From Halomonas sp. A40-4 (GTDB lineage: Bacteria; Pseudomonadota; Gammaproteobacteria; Pseudomonadales; Halomonadaceae): 64,000 nucleotides of DNA. A program made the translations under genes and the position numbers. Below the pieces are notes generated by a model. The model was not told the origin of the DNA, ran no database searches, and was given only the letters and a program-made list of their open reading frames with translations. Numbering within the stretch: position 1 is the stretch's first letter; the number at the start of each line of letters is the position of its first letter. The DNA lies in contig NZ_CP065230.1 of assembly GCF_015767635.1 (NCBI RefSeq), positions 3,782,001 to 3,846,000 on the forward strand, read 5' to 3'. Positions 9,037-16,486 of this stretch are shown piece by piece.

Positions 9037-10233
9037 ATGACCACGCGCCAGCTTCCCCTCGATGGACTGAAAGTCGTAGAGCTTGGCCAACTGATTGCAG
9101 GCCCGTTTGCCACCAAACTTCTCGGCGAATTTGGCGCTGACGTGATCAAGATCGAGCCCCCCGGCACCGGCGACCCCCTTCGTAAATGGCGGATTCTCGA
9201 AGAAGGCACCTCGCTCTGGTGGCATGTGCAAAGCCGTACCAAGCGCTCGGTAACGCTCGACCTGCGTACTGAAGAAGGCCAGGAAATGGTGCGCCGCCTG
9301 GCGGTAGAGGCGGATGTCATCGTTGAAAACTTTCGCCCCGGCACGCTAGAGGGCTGGGGGCTTGGCTATGAAGCACTGGCCGCGCATAACCCCGGGTTGA
9401 TCATGGTGCGCGTTTCCGGCTTCGGCCAGACCGGCCCTTACCGTAACAAGCCAGGGTTCGGGGTCATCGGTGAGGCGATGGGCGGGCTGCGTTACCTGAC
9501 CGGCCAGCCGGATGAACCCTCGGTAAGGGTCGGCGTCAGCATCGGTGATTCGCTATCCGCGCTATACGCCGTGATAGGCACGTTACTTGCTCTTCAGGAA
9601 CGACAGCGCAGCGGCCTGGGGCAGGAAATTGACGTCGCGCTCTACGAGTCCGTCTTTGCCATGATGGAAAGCCTGCTGCCCGAATACGATGCGACCGGTC
9701 ATGTCCGCGAACCCAGTGGTAGCGCACTGCCGGGCATCACGCCCTCGAATGCATACCGTACGCAGCAGGGTGACTATGTGCTTATCGCAGGCAACGGCGA
9801 CAGTATTTTCAAGCGCCTGATGCAGGTCATTGGCCGCGACGACCTCGCGCAGAACCCTGCCATGGCGCATAACGATGGCCGTTCCCAGCATGCCCAGGCA
9901 ATCGATGCCGCTATCGAGGCCTGGACCCAGACCCGGGAGCGCGACGAGATACTGCGCCTCCTGGAGGAGGCGCGCGTGCCGGCAGGCTACCCCTACACCG
10001 CTGCGGATATTGCCAACGACCCGCACTACCTGGCCCGCGAAATGATTCAGACCGTGACGCGTGCCGACGGTCGTTCGCTCAAGGTGCCGGGCGTCCTGCC
10101 CAAATTGAGCGCCACGCCCGGCAGGCTTGGGCAAGGTGGCCCGCCGCTGGGTGCCCATACCGATGAAGTGCTTGACGAGTTGGGCATCGATACCGAAACC
10201 CGTGAAAAACTGCGCCATGCAGGCATTATCTAA
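9037..10233 (+). CDS. CaiB/BaiF (family III) CoA-transferase
   Basis: A 398-residue family III CoA-transferase, starting at the ATG at 9037 that follows an AGGAG site; a 54-base longer frame exists but lacks a ribosome site. The N-terminal Rossmann part has LDGLKVVELGQLIAGPFATK and EFGADVIKIEPP, and the catalytic aspartate is in GVSIGDSLSAL near residue 170. These enzymes move CoA from a donor such as succinyl-CoA to a carboxylic acid. It is the first gene of a three-gene operon with an HMG-CoA-lyase-like enzyme and an aconitase-family hydratase, so the acceptor is probably a 3-hydroxy tertiary di- or tricarboxylate. Relatives act on itaconate, citramalate, glutarate or hydroxymethylglutarate. 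Confidence 0.92.
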   Translation: MTTRQLPLDGLKVVELGQLIAGPFATKLLGEFGADVIKIEPPGTGDPLRKWRILEEGTSLWWHVQSRTKRSVTLDLRTEEGQEMVRRLAVEADVIVENFRPGTLEGWGLGYEALAAHNPGLIMVRVSGFGQTGPYRNKPGFGVIGEAMGGLRYLTGQPDEPSVRVGVSIGDSLSALYAVIGTLLALQERQRSGLGQEIDVALYESVFAMMESLLPEYDATGHVREPSGSALPGITPSNAYRTQQGDYVLIAGNGDSIFKRLMQVIGRDDLAQNPAMAHNDGRSQHAQAIDAAIEAWTQTRERDEILRLLEEARVPAGYPYTAADIANDPHYLAREMIQTVTRADGRSLKVPGVLPKLSATPGRLGQGGPPLGAHTDEVLDELGIDTETREKLRHAGII

Positions 10234-10248
10234 CCTTGAGAGGGCACG

Positions 10249-11166
10249 ATGGAGACGCTACAAATCAACGAAGTCGCTCCTCGGGATGGCTTTCAGAGCG
10301 AATCACGTTTTATACCCACCGACCAGAAGGTGGCGTTGATTGATGCCCTGACCGCCACCGGCATTGCGCGCATCGAGGCCACCTCCTTCGTGTCGCCCAA
10401 GGCGATTCCCAACCTAAGTGATGCCGCCGAGGTTGTCAGCGCCATTCAACGTCGTCAAGGCGTCGACATAACCGTGCTGGTACCTAACCTGAAAGGTGCT
10501 GAGCGTGCACTTGCCTGCGGTGTCGACGAGATCAACCTGGTGATGTCGGCAAGCGATGCCCACGGTCGGGCCAACCTGCGCATGACGCCCGAAGTGTCAC
10601 TCCAGCAGTTTGCCAACATCATTAATACCGTCAGGGGCAGCGGCGTGTTTATCAACGCCTCGCTGTCGACGGCCTTTGGTTGCCCGTTTGAAGGCAATGT
10701 GCCTGAAGCGCGGGTACTCGACCTCATCGAACAACAGCTGGCGCTGGGCGTAGAGGGTGTCACGCTCTGCGATACCACCGGTGTTGCCAATCCGGTTCAG
10801 GTGAGCGCGCTGTGTGCTCAGGTACTGAAACGCTTCCCTGGCGTACCGTTTACGCTACATTTTCATAATACCCGGGGCATGGGCCTTGCCAACGCGCTGG
10901 CCGCCTGGCAGGTCGGCATTACCCGCTTCGATGCCTCGCTGGGAGGGCTGGGCGGCTGTCCCTTTGCCCCCGGCGCAACGGGCAATGTGTGCACGGAAGA
11001 CCTGGTACACATGTTTGAGCAGATGGGAGTGAACACGGGTGTCAATCTGCCCGCGCTGCTTGAGGCCTGTGCCACTCTCCCCGATTTGATCGGCCACGAC
11101 ACCCCAGGGCAGGTAGGCAAAGCAGGCAGCGCCGATCGTCGCTATCCCCTGCCTGCCCAGGTGTAA
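10249..11166 (+). CDS. Hydroxymethylglutaryl-CoA lyase family protein
   Basis: A 305-residue TIM-barrel enzyme of the DRE metal-dependent HMG-CoA lyase family. The substrate-binding RDGFQSE motif (usual form RDGLQNE) is near residue 12, followed by ATSFVSPKAIPNLSD; the metal site HFHNTRGM is near 205; and the lyase signature GGLGGCPFAPGATGNVCTED near 227 carries the catalytic Cys. It would split a 3-hydroxy-3-substituted acyl-CoA into acetyl-CoA and a 2-oxo product. True leucine-degradation HMG-CoA lyases sit with liu genes, which are absent here. Together with the preceding CoA-transferase it may cleave another tertiary hydroxyacyl-CoA, such as citramalyl-CoA. Confidence 0.9.
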   Translation: METLQINEVAPRDGFQSESRFIPTDQKVALIDALTATGIARIEATSFVSPKAIPNLSDAAEVVSAIQRRQGVDITVLVPNLKGAERALACGVDEINLVMSASDAHGRANLRMTPEVSLQQFANIINTVRGSGVFINASLSTAFGCPFEGNVPEARVLDLIEQQLALGVEGVTLCDTTGVANPVQVSALCAQVLKRFPGVPFTLHFHNTRGMGLANALAAWQVGITRFDASLGGLGGCPFAPGATGNVCTEDLVHMFEQMGVNTGVNLPALLEACATLPDLIGHDTPGQVGKAGSADRRYPLPAQV

Positions 11167-11192
11167 CGCAACTCCACCGACGGTGAATAACA

Positions 11193-13184
11193 ATGACTCA
11201 GTCCGTGACATCCGCCCAACCTTTGAACCTTTCCCAGCAGTTAATCCAGCGCCATCTCGTCAGCGGCGAGATGATCCCGGGTAGCGAAATCGCTCTGGAG
11301 ATCAACCAGGCGTTGCTTCAGGACGTGCTGGGCACACTGGTCATGCTGGAACTCGAAGCCATGGGCCTGGACCGTGTCCATACCCAGCCCAGCGTGCAGT
11401 ATATCGACCACGGTCTGGTACAAGCGGACAACCTGAATGCAGAAACCTACCTGTTTCTGAAAAGTGCCTGCGAGCGTTTCGGCGTGTGGTACTCAGGCCC
11501 TGGCAATGGCATCAGCCACCCGGTGCATATGGAAAACTTCGGCGTCCCCGGTCAGTCGATCGTCGGCTGCGACAGCCACACCACGGCGGCAGGGGCGCTG
11601 GGGATGCTGGCCATTGGCGCAGGCGGTATTGAAGTCGCCATGGCCATGGCGGGCGAACCACTGTATATCACCATGCCCAAGATCTGGGGCATTAAGCTGG
11701 AAGGCCAGTTGCCCGACTGGGTGTCCGCCAAGGACATCGTTCTCGAGCTGTTACGTCGGCACGGCGTTGCCGGTGGCAAAAACACGATGATCGAATATTA
11801 CGGCCCCGGGCTTGCCCACCTTTCCGCCATGGACCGCCATGTATTGGCGAACATGGGCACTGAAATGGGCGCGACGGCCACGGTCTTCCCCAGCGACGAA
11901 GAAACCCGTCGCTTTCTGGCGGCTCGCGGACGGGAGAGTGACTGGCAGCCACTGGCCGCGGAACCCGGCTGTCGCTACGAACTCAACGATCATCTTGACC
12001 TCGCGACCTTGGAACCCATGATCGCACTGCCTTCCAGCCCGGATAATGTCGTCACCGTTCGCGAAGCGGCAGGCCAGCCACTCCATCAGGCCTATATCGG
12101 CTCTTCAGGTAATCCGGGATATCGTGATTTTGCGGTCGTGGCGGAAATCGTCCGCGACCGACAGGTGGCCGACGGTGTCTCGCTGGACATCAACCCGTCT
12201 TCTCGTCAGGTACTCACCACGCTGATTCAACAGGGTTATCTGGCTGATCTTGTTGCCAGTGGCGCGCGACTCCATCAAGCAGGTTGTAACGGCTGTATCG
12301 GCATGGGCCAAGCCCCTGCCGTGGGGCTCAACAGCCTGCGTACGGTACCGCGTAATTTTCCGGGGCGCTCGGGCACACGAGAAGACAGCGTTTTTCTATG
12401 CAGCCCGGAAACGGCGGCTGCCTCGGCGCTGGCCGGGGTCATTACCGACCCACGAACGCTTTCCATGGCGTATCCGCGCATTACCGAGCCAGACAAGATA
12501 GTCATTAACCGTGCGCTGTTTAACGCGCCGCTGCCTGTTGAAGAAGCCCGCCTCAAGCCCCTGCAAAAAACGGACAACACACCGGCATTACCGGCGTTGA
12601 GCCCCCTCCCCGATACGCTGGAAGTACCCGTATTACTGGTCGTCGGCGACAACATTTCAACCGATGACATCATGCCTGCCGGTCAGCGGGTGCTGCCTTA
12701 CTGGAGCAGCATCTATGCGTCGGCCCCTTTCACGTTTGAAGCCGTCGATGATACCTACGCGACCCGTGCTGACACCACCCGCACCCAGGGCGGTCATGTG
12801 ATTGTCGGCGGTGTTAACTACGGCCAAGGGTCAAGTCGCGAGAATGCCGCGCTGGTGCCCCGCTATCTGGGCTTGCAGGTGGTGATCGCCAAGAGTTTTG
12901 CCCGCATTCATTGGCAGAACCTGATTTGTTTTGGCGCCTTACCGCTCACCTTTTGCCACCCCGAAGATAGCGAGCGCTTGGGTCAGGGAGACATGATTGT
13001 GATCAGGGATCTTTACAACCAACTTGCCAAAGGCGATGACTTGATCGCCGAGGTCCCCGGCAAGGGGACAATGACCTTGCACCACGGGCTGACGGAGCGC
13101 CAGAAAACGTTGATTGCGCAAGGCGGCGTCATAAATCATTTGCGTGAGCGTAATGCTCAACAAGCGACGTCGACCAGCGGCTAA
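11193..13184 (+). CDS. Aconitase-family hydratase/isomerase, single chain
   Basis: A 663-residue protein with the complete aconitase architecture: iron-sulfur cysteines in VGCDSHTT (near residue 126) and in AGCNGCIGMG (near 359-366), then a linker and the swivel domain with GDNISTDDIMPAG and GSSRENAALVPRYLGLQVVIAKSF. Its length is like the shorter mitochondrial-type aconitases, well below the ~890 residues of AcnA. Family members reversibly dehydrate and rehydrate citrate, homocitrate, isopropylmalate or dimethylmaleate. Being third in an operon with a CoA-transferase and an HMG-CoA-lyase-like enzyme, it more likely shifts a hydroxyl group on the island's substrate than serves the TCA cycle. 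The substrate is inference. Confidence 0.9.
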   Translation: MTQSVTSAQPLNLSQQLIQRHLVSGEMIPGSEIALEINQALLQDVLGTLVMLELEAMGLDRVHTQPSVQYIDHGLVQADNLNAETYLFLKSACERFGVWYSGPGNGISHPVHMENFGVPGQSIVGCDSHTTAAGALGMLAIGAGGIEVAMAMAGEPLYITMPKIWGIKLEGQLPDWVSAKDIVLELLRRHGVAGGKNTMIEYYGPGLAHLSAMDRHVLANMGTEMGATATVFPSDEETRRFLAARGRESDWQPLAAEPGCRYELNDHLDLATLEPMIALPSSPDNVVTVREAAGQPLHQAYIGSSGNPGYRDFAVVAEIVRDRQVADGVSLDINPSSRQVLTTLIQQGYLADLVASGARLHQAGCNGCIGMGQAPAVGLNSLRTVPRNFPGRSGTREDSVFLCSPETAAASALAGVITDPRTLSMAYPRITEPDKIVINRALFNAPLPVEEARLKPLQKTDNTPALPALSPLPDTLEVPVLLVVGDNISTDDIMPAGQRVLPYWSSIYASAPFTFEAVDDTYATRADTTRTQGGHVIVGGVNYGQGSSRENAALVPRYLGLQVVIAKSFARIHWQNLICFGALPLTFCHPEDSERLGQGDMIVIRDLYNQLAKGDDLIAEVPGKGTMTLHHGLTERQKTLIAQGGVINHLRERNAQQATSTSG

Positions 13185-13210
13185 CCAACGCCCGGCAGAT
13201 AACCATCGAA

Positions 13211-13255
13211 AAGGGTTTGTCCAGTGACAGGCCCATGATCAACCAGTAAACCCTT
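13211..13255. terminator. Weak hairpin between hydratase and regulator genes
   Basis: Complementary AAGGGTTT (13211-13218) and AAACCCTT (13248-13255) arms with A/T runs outside flank a 29-base loop between the convergent hydratase and regulator genes. The long loop makes this a low-confidence bidirectional terminator. Confidence 0.3.
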
Positions 13256-14309
13256 ATAAAAAGCTGCCGATCTCGATCACGCCGCCACACTGGCTGGGGC
13301 TATAGCCTGGCAGACACTGCACCGCTTCCTGGAAGGAAGCGCTGCGCAACACCTGCAAAAAGTCGGTAAATTGCGACTCTTTCAGGGAACGATGATGGCA
13401 CGCCAGCAAGTAGTCTTCAGTGGCCAACGGCACAAAATCTAGCCCGAACCGCTGCGCGGCGGCCTCGACACCAAAGCCAACATCCGCCATGCCCGCCGCC
13501 ACATAGGCCGCTACCGCCGAGTGGGTGTACTCCTCAACCCCGTAACCATTGACGTTGGCGGCTGAAATACCGGCCTCGGCCAGCAGGCTGTCCAGCAGTT
13601 CCCGGGTTCCGGACGACGCCTGCCGGTTGATAAACGTCACCGGCCTGTCGGCCAGTGCGGCAACGCCATCAATGCCCAACGGGTTACCTGGCGCCACCAT
13701 TAGCCCCTGCTGGCGGGCGATAAATCCTATCAGCCGATGATAGCGGGGTTTGAGCAGGCGGCGGTATTTACGCCGTGCCTTTTCCCCCACAGCCCCCCTG
13801 GGCAGGTGGCAGCCCGCCAGATCACAGCGGTCTTGGTTCAGGGCTGCAAGCGCTTCCACCGAGCTGCAGTACTGCAGATAAAGCTGCAGCTCACCCAGAT
13901 GCTGCGGCAGCAGCTCTATCGCAAACCCGTGGCTGGCGTGGAGGCGCAGGACGGGGTGCACGCCTTCCTGGTGCTGCTGAATGGCAAGGTTCAGCTCGGA
14001 GCTCAGGCTATCAAGCTGCGGGCTTAACCGAGCGGTGGCGCGCTGCTCGGCCCATAGCAGCTTCTCACCCAGCGGCGATAACCGCGCCCCTCGCCCCCGC
14101 GCCATTTCTACCAAGGTGACACCAAAAAACTCCCCGCCCTGGCGCAGTAGATTCCACGCGTGGCGATAGGAAATCCCCGCTTCCTCGGCGGCATGGGTCA
14201 ACTTGCCGTGGCGATGAACCGCCCCCAGCAGGCGCAAAAGGTGGGGGTCGAGCCGGTGCCCCTCTTCATCGCTAAAGCACCAGGTCGGCGTTACCTTGAT
14301 CCGTTTCAT
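13254..14309 (-). CDS. ModE-like HTH regulator with periplasmic-binding-protein-like effector domain
   Basis: About 351 residues from the ATG at 14309 (a GTG at 14315 is also possible; neither has a clear ribosome site). Residues ~10-110 form a ModE/LysR-like winged helix (LTHAAEEAGISYRHAWNLL, GRGARLSPLGEKLLWAEQR). Residues ~125-350 resemble a molybdate/tungstate-type binding fold, with NRQASSGTRELLDSLL and a YTHSAVAAYVAAGMADVGFG segment. It is divergent from the molybdenum- or tungsten-dependent formate dehydrogenase operon and probably controls it. Whether it senses molybdate, a molybdenum cofactor precursor or formate is not shown. A perfect inverted repeat in the shared promoter region is its likely operator. 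Confidence 0.85.
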   Translation of the reverse strand: MKRIKVTPTWCFSDEEGHRLDPHLLRLLGAVHRHGKLTHAAEEAGISYRHAWNLLRQGGEFFGVTLVEMARGRGARLSPLGEKLLWAEQRATARLSPQLDSLSSELNLAIQQHQEGVHPVLRLHASHGFAIELLPQHLGELQLYLQYCSSVEALAALNQDRCDLAGCHLPRGAVGEKARRKYRRLLKPRYHRLIGFIARQQGLMVAPGNPLGIDGVAALADRPVTFINRQASSGTRELLDSLLAEAGISAANVNGYGVEEYTHSAVAAYVAAGMADVGFGVEAAAQRFGLDFVPLATEDYLLACHHRSLKESQFTDFLQVLRSASFQEAVQCLPGYSPSQCGGVIEIGSFL

Positions 14310-14378
14310 AGGCACACTATTTCATATTTTTCAGTCGATAACTTGATGCTAGCTTTGTCTCAACCGTGATGCACGTCT

Positions 14379-14410
14379 TTTTAAATATGAAAAGCCGTGC
14401 ATATTTAAAA
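14379..14410. promoter_or_regulatory. Inverted-repeat operator candidate in the fds promoter region
   Basis: A perfect 11-bp inverted repeat, TTTTAAATATG at 14379-14389 and CATATTTAAAA at 14400-14410, with a 10-base spacer. A further CATATTTT half-site occurs at 14323-14330, next to the regulator's own start codon. The spacing and position between the divergent regulator and fdsG suggest binding by the regulator encoded at 13254-14309. This is inference from symmetry alone. Confidence 0.6.
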
Positions 14411-14438
14411 CATAATAAGCAGTTGTGAGGTGGGCATC

Positions 14439-14933
14439 ATGAACCACTCCCAGGCGTGGGCGCCGCAGGCAATTCAGGCCGAGGTCGACGCCCTGAAGCA
14501 CAAGCCCGGCGCCCTACTGCCGATCCTCCACGCCCTTCAGGATCGCATCGGCTTTATTCCCGAGGCAGCGGTGCCCATCATCGCCGATGCCCTCCATCAG
14601 ACACGTGCTGAAGTGCACGGCGTCATCAGCTTCTACCACCACTTTCGCACCACGCCGCCGGGGCGCCACGTCGTGCAGATCTGCCGCGCAGAGGCATGTC
14701 AGTCGGTCGGGGCGCGCCAGCTCGAAGCCCACGCCAAGGCGCGTTTGGGGGTCGACTACCACCAGACCACGGCGGATCGCGAAATCACCCTCGAAGCCGT
14801 TTACTGCCTGGGCAACTGCGCCTGCGGCCCGTCGATCCGCGTGGACGACAGCATACGCGGCCGCGTCACGCCGGACGCCTTCGATGAATTGATAGATGAG
14901 CTACAAACCCGGCCGCTGGAGGTGATGGGATGA
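14439..14933 (+). CDS. fdsG: NAD-dependent formate dehydrogenase gamma subunit
   Basis: A 164-residue [2Fe-2S] protein of the NuoE/FdsG family; the ATG at 14439 is preceded by GAGGT. The cluster ligands are visible as two pairs: CRAEACQ near residue 84-88 and CLGNCAC near 123-127. The N-terminal part (LLPILHALQDRIGFIPEAAVPIIADAL) is the typical helical domain. In the soluble molybdenum formate dehydrogenase the gamma subunit relays electrons near the flavin of the beta subunit. It is the first gene of fdsGBACD and overlaps fdsB by four bases. Confidence 0.94.
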   Translation: MNHSQAWAPQAIQAEVDALKHKPGALLPILHALQDRIGFIPEAAVPIIADALHQTRAEVHGVISFYHHFRTTPPGRHVVQICRAEACQSVGARQLEAHAKARLGVDYHQTTADREITLEAVYCLGNCACGPSIRVDDSIRGRVTPDAFDELIDELQTRPLEVMG

Positions 14934-16486
14934 GCATTCGCGTTTTTGTCCCCCGAGATACCACCGCGCTTTCACTGGGGGCCGATACGGTCGCCAGCCG
15001 ACTGGAGAAGGAGGCCGCCGCACGCGGCCAACCCATCACGCTGGTGCGCAATGGCTCCCGCGGTCTTGCCTGGCTTGAGCCGCTGGTGGAAGTGGAAACC
15101 CCCATTGGGCGCTTCGCCTACGGCCCCGTAACGCCGGGGGATGTAGCGGCGCTGCTCGACAACGGCTTGCTCGAAGGTAGCGTCAGCCATCCCCTGGCAC
15201 TGGGCCCCACGGAAGAAATTGACTACCTCGCCCGCCAGCAGCGCTTGACCTTCGCGCGCATTGGCATCACCGACCCGCTGTCGATTGACGACTATCGCGC
15301 CCACAGTGGTTTTAGCGGCCTGGACGCAGCCCTGCAACGCGAGCCTCAGGACATCGTCGAGGAAGTCAAAGCCTCCGGCCTGCGCGGGCGCGGCGGGGCG
15401 GCCTTCCCCACCGGCATCAAGTGGCAGACCGTGCTTGATACGCCCGCCGATCAGAAGTACATCGTCTGCAATGCCGATGAGGGCGACTCCGGCACCTTTG
15501 CCGACCGGCTGGCGATGGAGTGCGACCCCTACATGCTGATCGAGGGCATGACCATCGCCGGGCTCGCGGTGGGCGCGACGCAAGGCTATATCTACCTGCG
15601 CTCCGAGTATCCGCTGGCGAAAGAGATCCTCGACGAGGCCATTCGCCGCGCCGAGAGCGCCGGGTATCTCGGCGGCGACCTCCTTGGTAGCGGCCGCACC
15701 TTCCACCTGGAAGTGCGTCTGGGCGCCGGTGCCTATATCTGTGGTGAAGAAACATCCCTTCTGGAAAGCCTGGAGGGCAAGCGCGGGCTGGTGCGCTTCA
15801 AGCCACCTCTGCCCGCAATTGAGGGCCTGTTCGGCCGCCCTACCGTGGTCAACAACGTACTCTCGCTAGCCGCCGTACCGTTCATTCTGGCCGAAGGCGC
15901 CGAGGCCTACGCCAATCACGGCATGGGCCGCTCGCGGGGCACCCTGGCACTGCAGCTGGCGGGCAACGTCAAGCGCGGCGGTCTGGTAGAGCTCGCCTTT
16001 GGCACTACGCTGCGCACGCTGATGGAAGACTTCGGCGGCGGCACAGCCAGCGGCCGCCCGCTACGTGCCGTGCAGGTGGGCGGGCCACTATGCGCCTACC
16101 TGCCCGAAAGCCAATGGGACATGCCGCTGGATTACGAAACCTTCGCCGAGGTGGGCGCAGGCGTGGGGCACGGCGGCGTGGTGATGTTCGACGACAGCGT
16201 CGATATGGCCGAGCAGGCGCGCTTTTCGATGGAGTTCTGCAAGGTGGAGTCCTGTGGCAAGTGCACACCGTGCCGGATCGGCTCGACCCGGGGGGTGGAG
16301 GTGATCGACCGCATTCGCACCAATGACAATCGCGACGCCAACCTCGCCCTGCTGAGCGATCTTTGCGAAACGATGGTGGACGGTTCGCTCTGCGCCATGG
16401 GCGGCATGGCCCCCTTCCCGGTGCAGAGCGCCCTGAAACACTTCCCTGACGACTTCCAGCGGACGGCGAACGGAGAAAGATCATGA
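14930..16486 (+). CDS. fdsB: NAD-dependent formate dehydrogenase beta subunit
   Basis: A 518-residue NuoF-like flavoprotein. The N-terminal ~110 residues form a thioredoxin-like extension; the NAD/FMN-binding core has GLRGRGGAAFPTGIKW near residue 148-163, CNADEGDSGTFADR, and GAGAYICGEETSLLESLEG near 264-282. The 4Fe-4S ligands are in ESCGKCTPCRIGSTRG near 437-452, plus a later Cys in GSLCAMGGMAPFP. This subunit passes electrons from formate oxidation to NAD+. It overlaps both fdsG and fdsA by four bases, indicating strict translational coupling. Confidence 0.95.
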   Translation: MSIRVFVPRDTTALSLGADTVASRLEKEAAARGQPITLVRNGSRGLAWLEPLVEVETPIGRFAYGPVTPGDVAALLDNGLLEGSVSHPLALGPTEEIDYLARQQRLTFARIGITDPLSIDDYRAHSGFSGLDAALQREPQDIVEEVKASGLRGRGGAAFPTGIKWQTVLDTPADQKYIVCNADEGDSGTFADRLAMECDPYMLIEGMTIAGLAVGATQGYIYLRSEYPLAKEILDEAIRRAESAGYLGGDLLGSGRTFHLEVRLGAGAYICGEETSLLESLEGKRGLVRFKPPLPAIEGLFGRPTVVNNVLSLAAVPFILAEGAEAYANHGMGRSRGTLALQLAGNVKRGGLVELAFGTTLRTLMEDFGGGTASGRPLRAVQVGGPLCAYLPESQWDMPLDYETFAEVGAGVGHGGVVMFDDSVDMAEQARFSMEFCKVESCGKCTPCRIGSTRGVEVIDRIRTNDNRDANLALLSDLCETMVDGSLCAMGGMAPFPVQSALKHFPDDFQRTANGERS

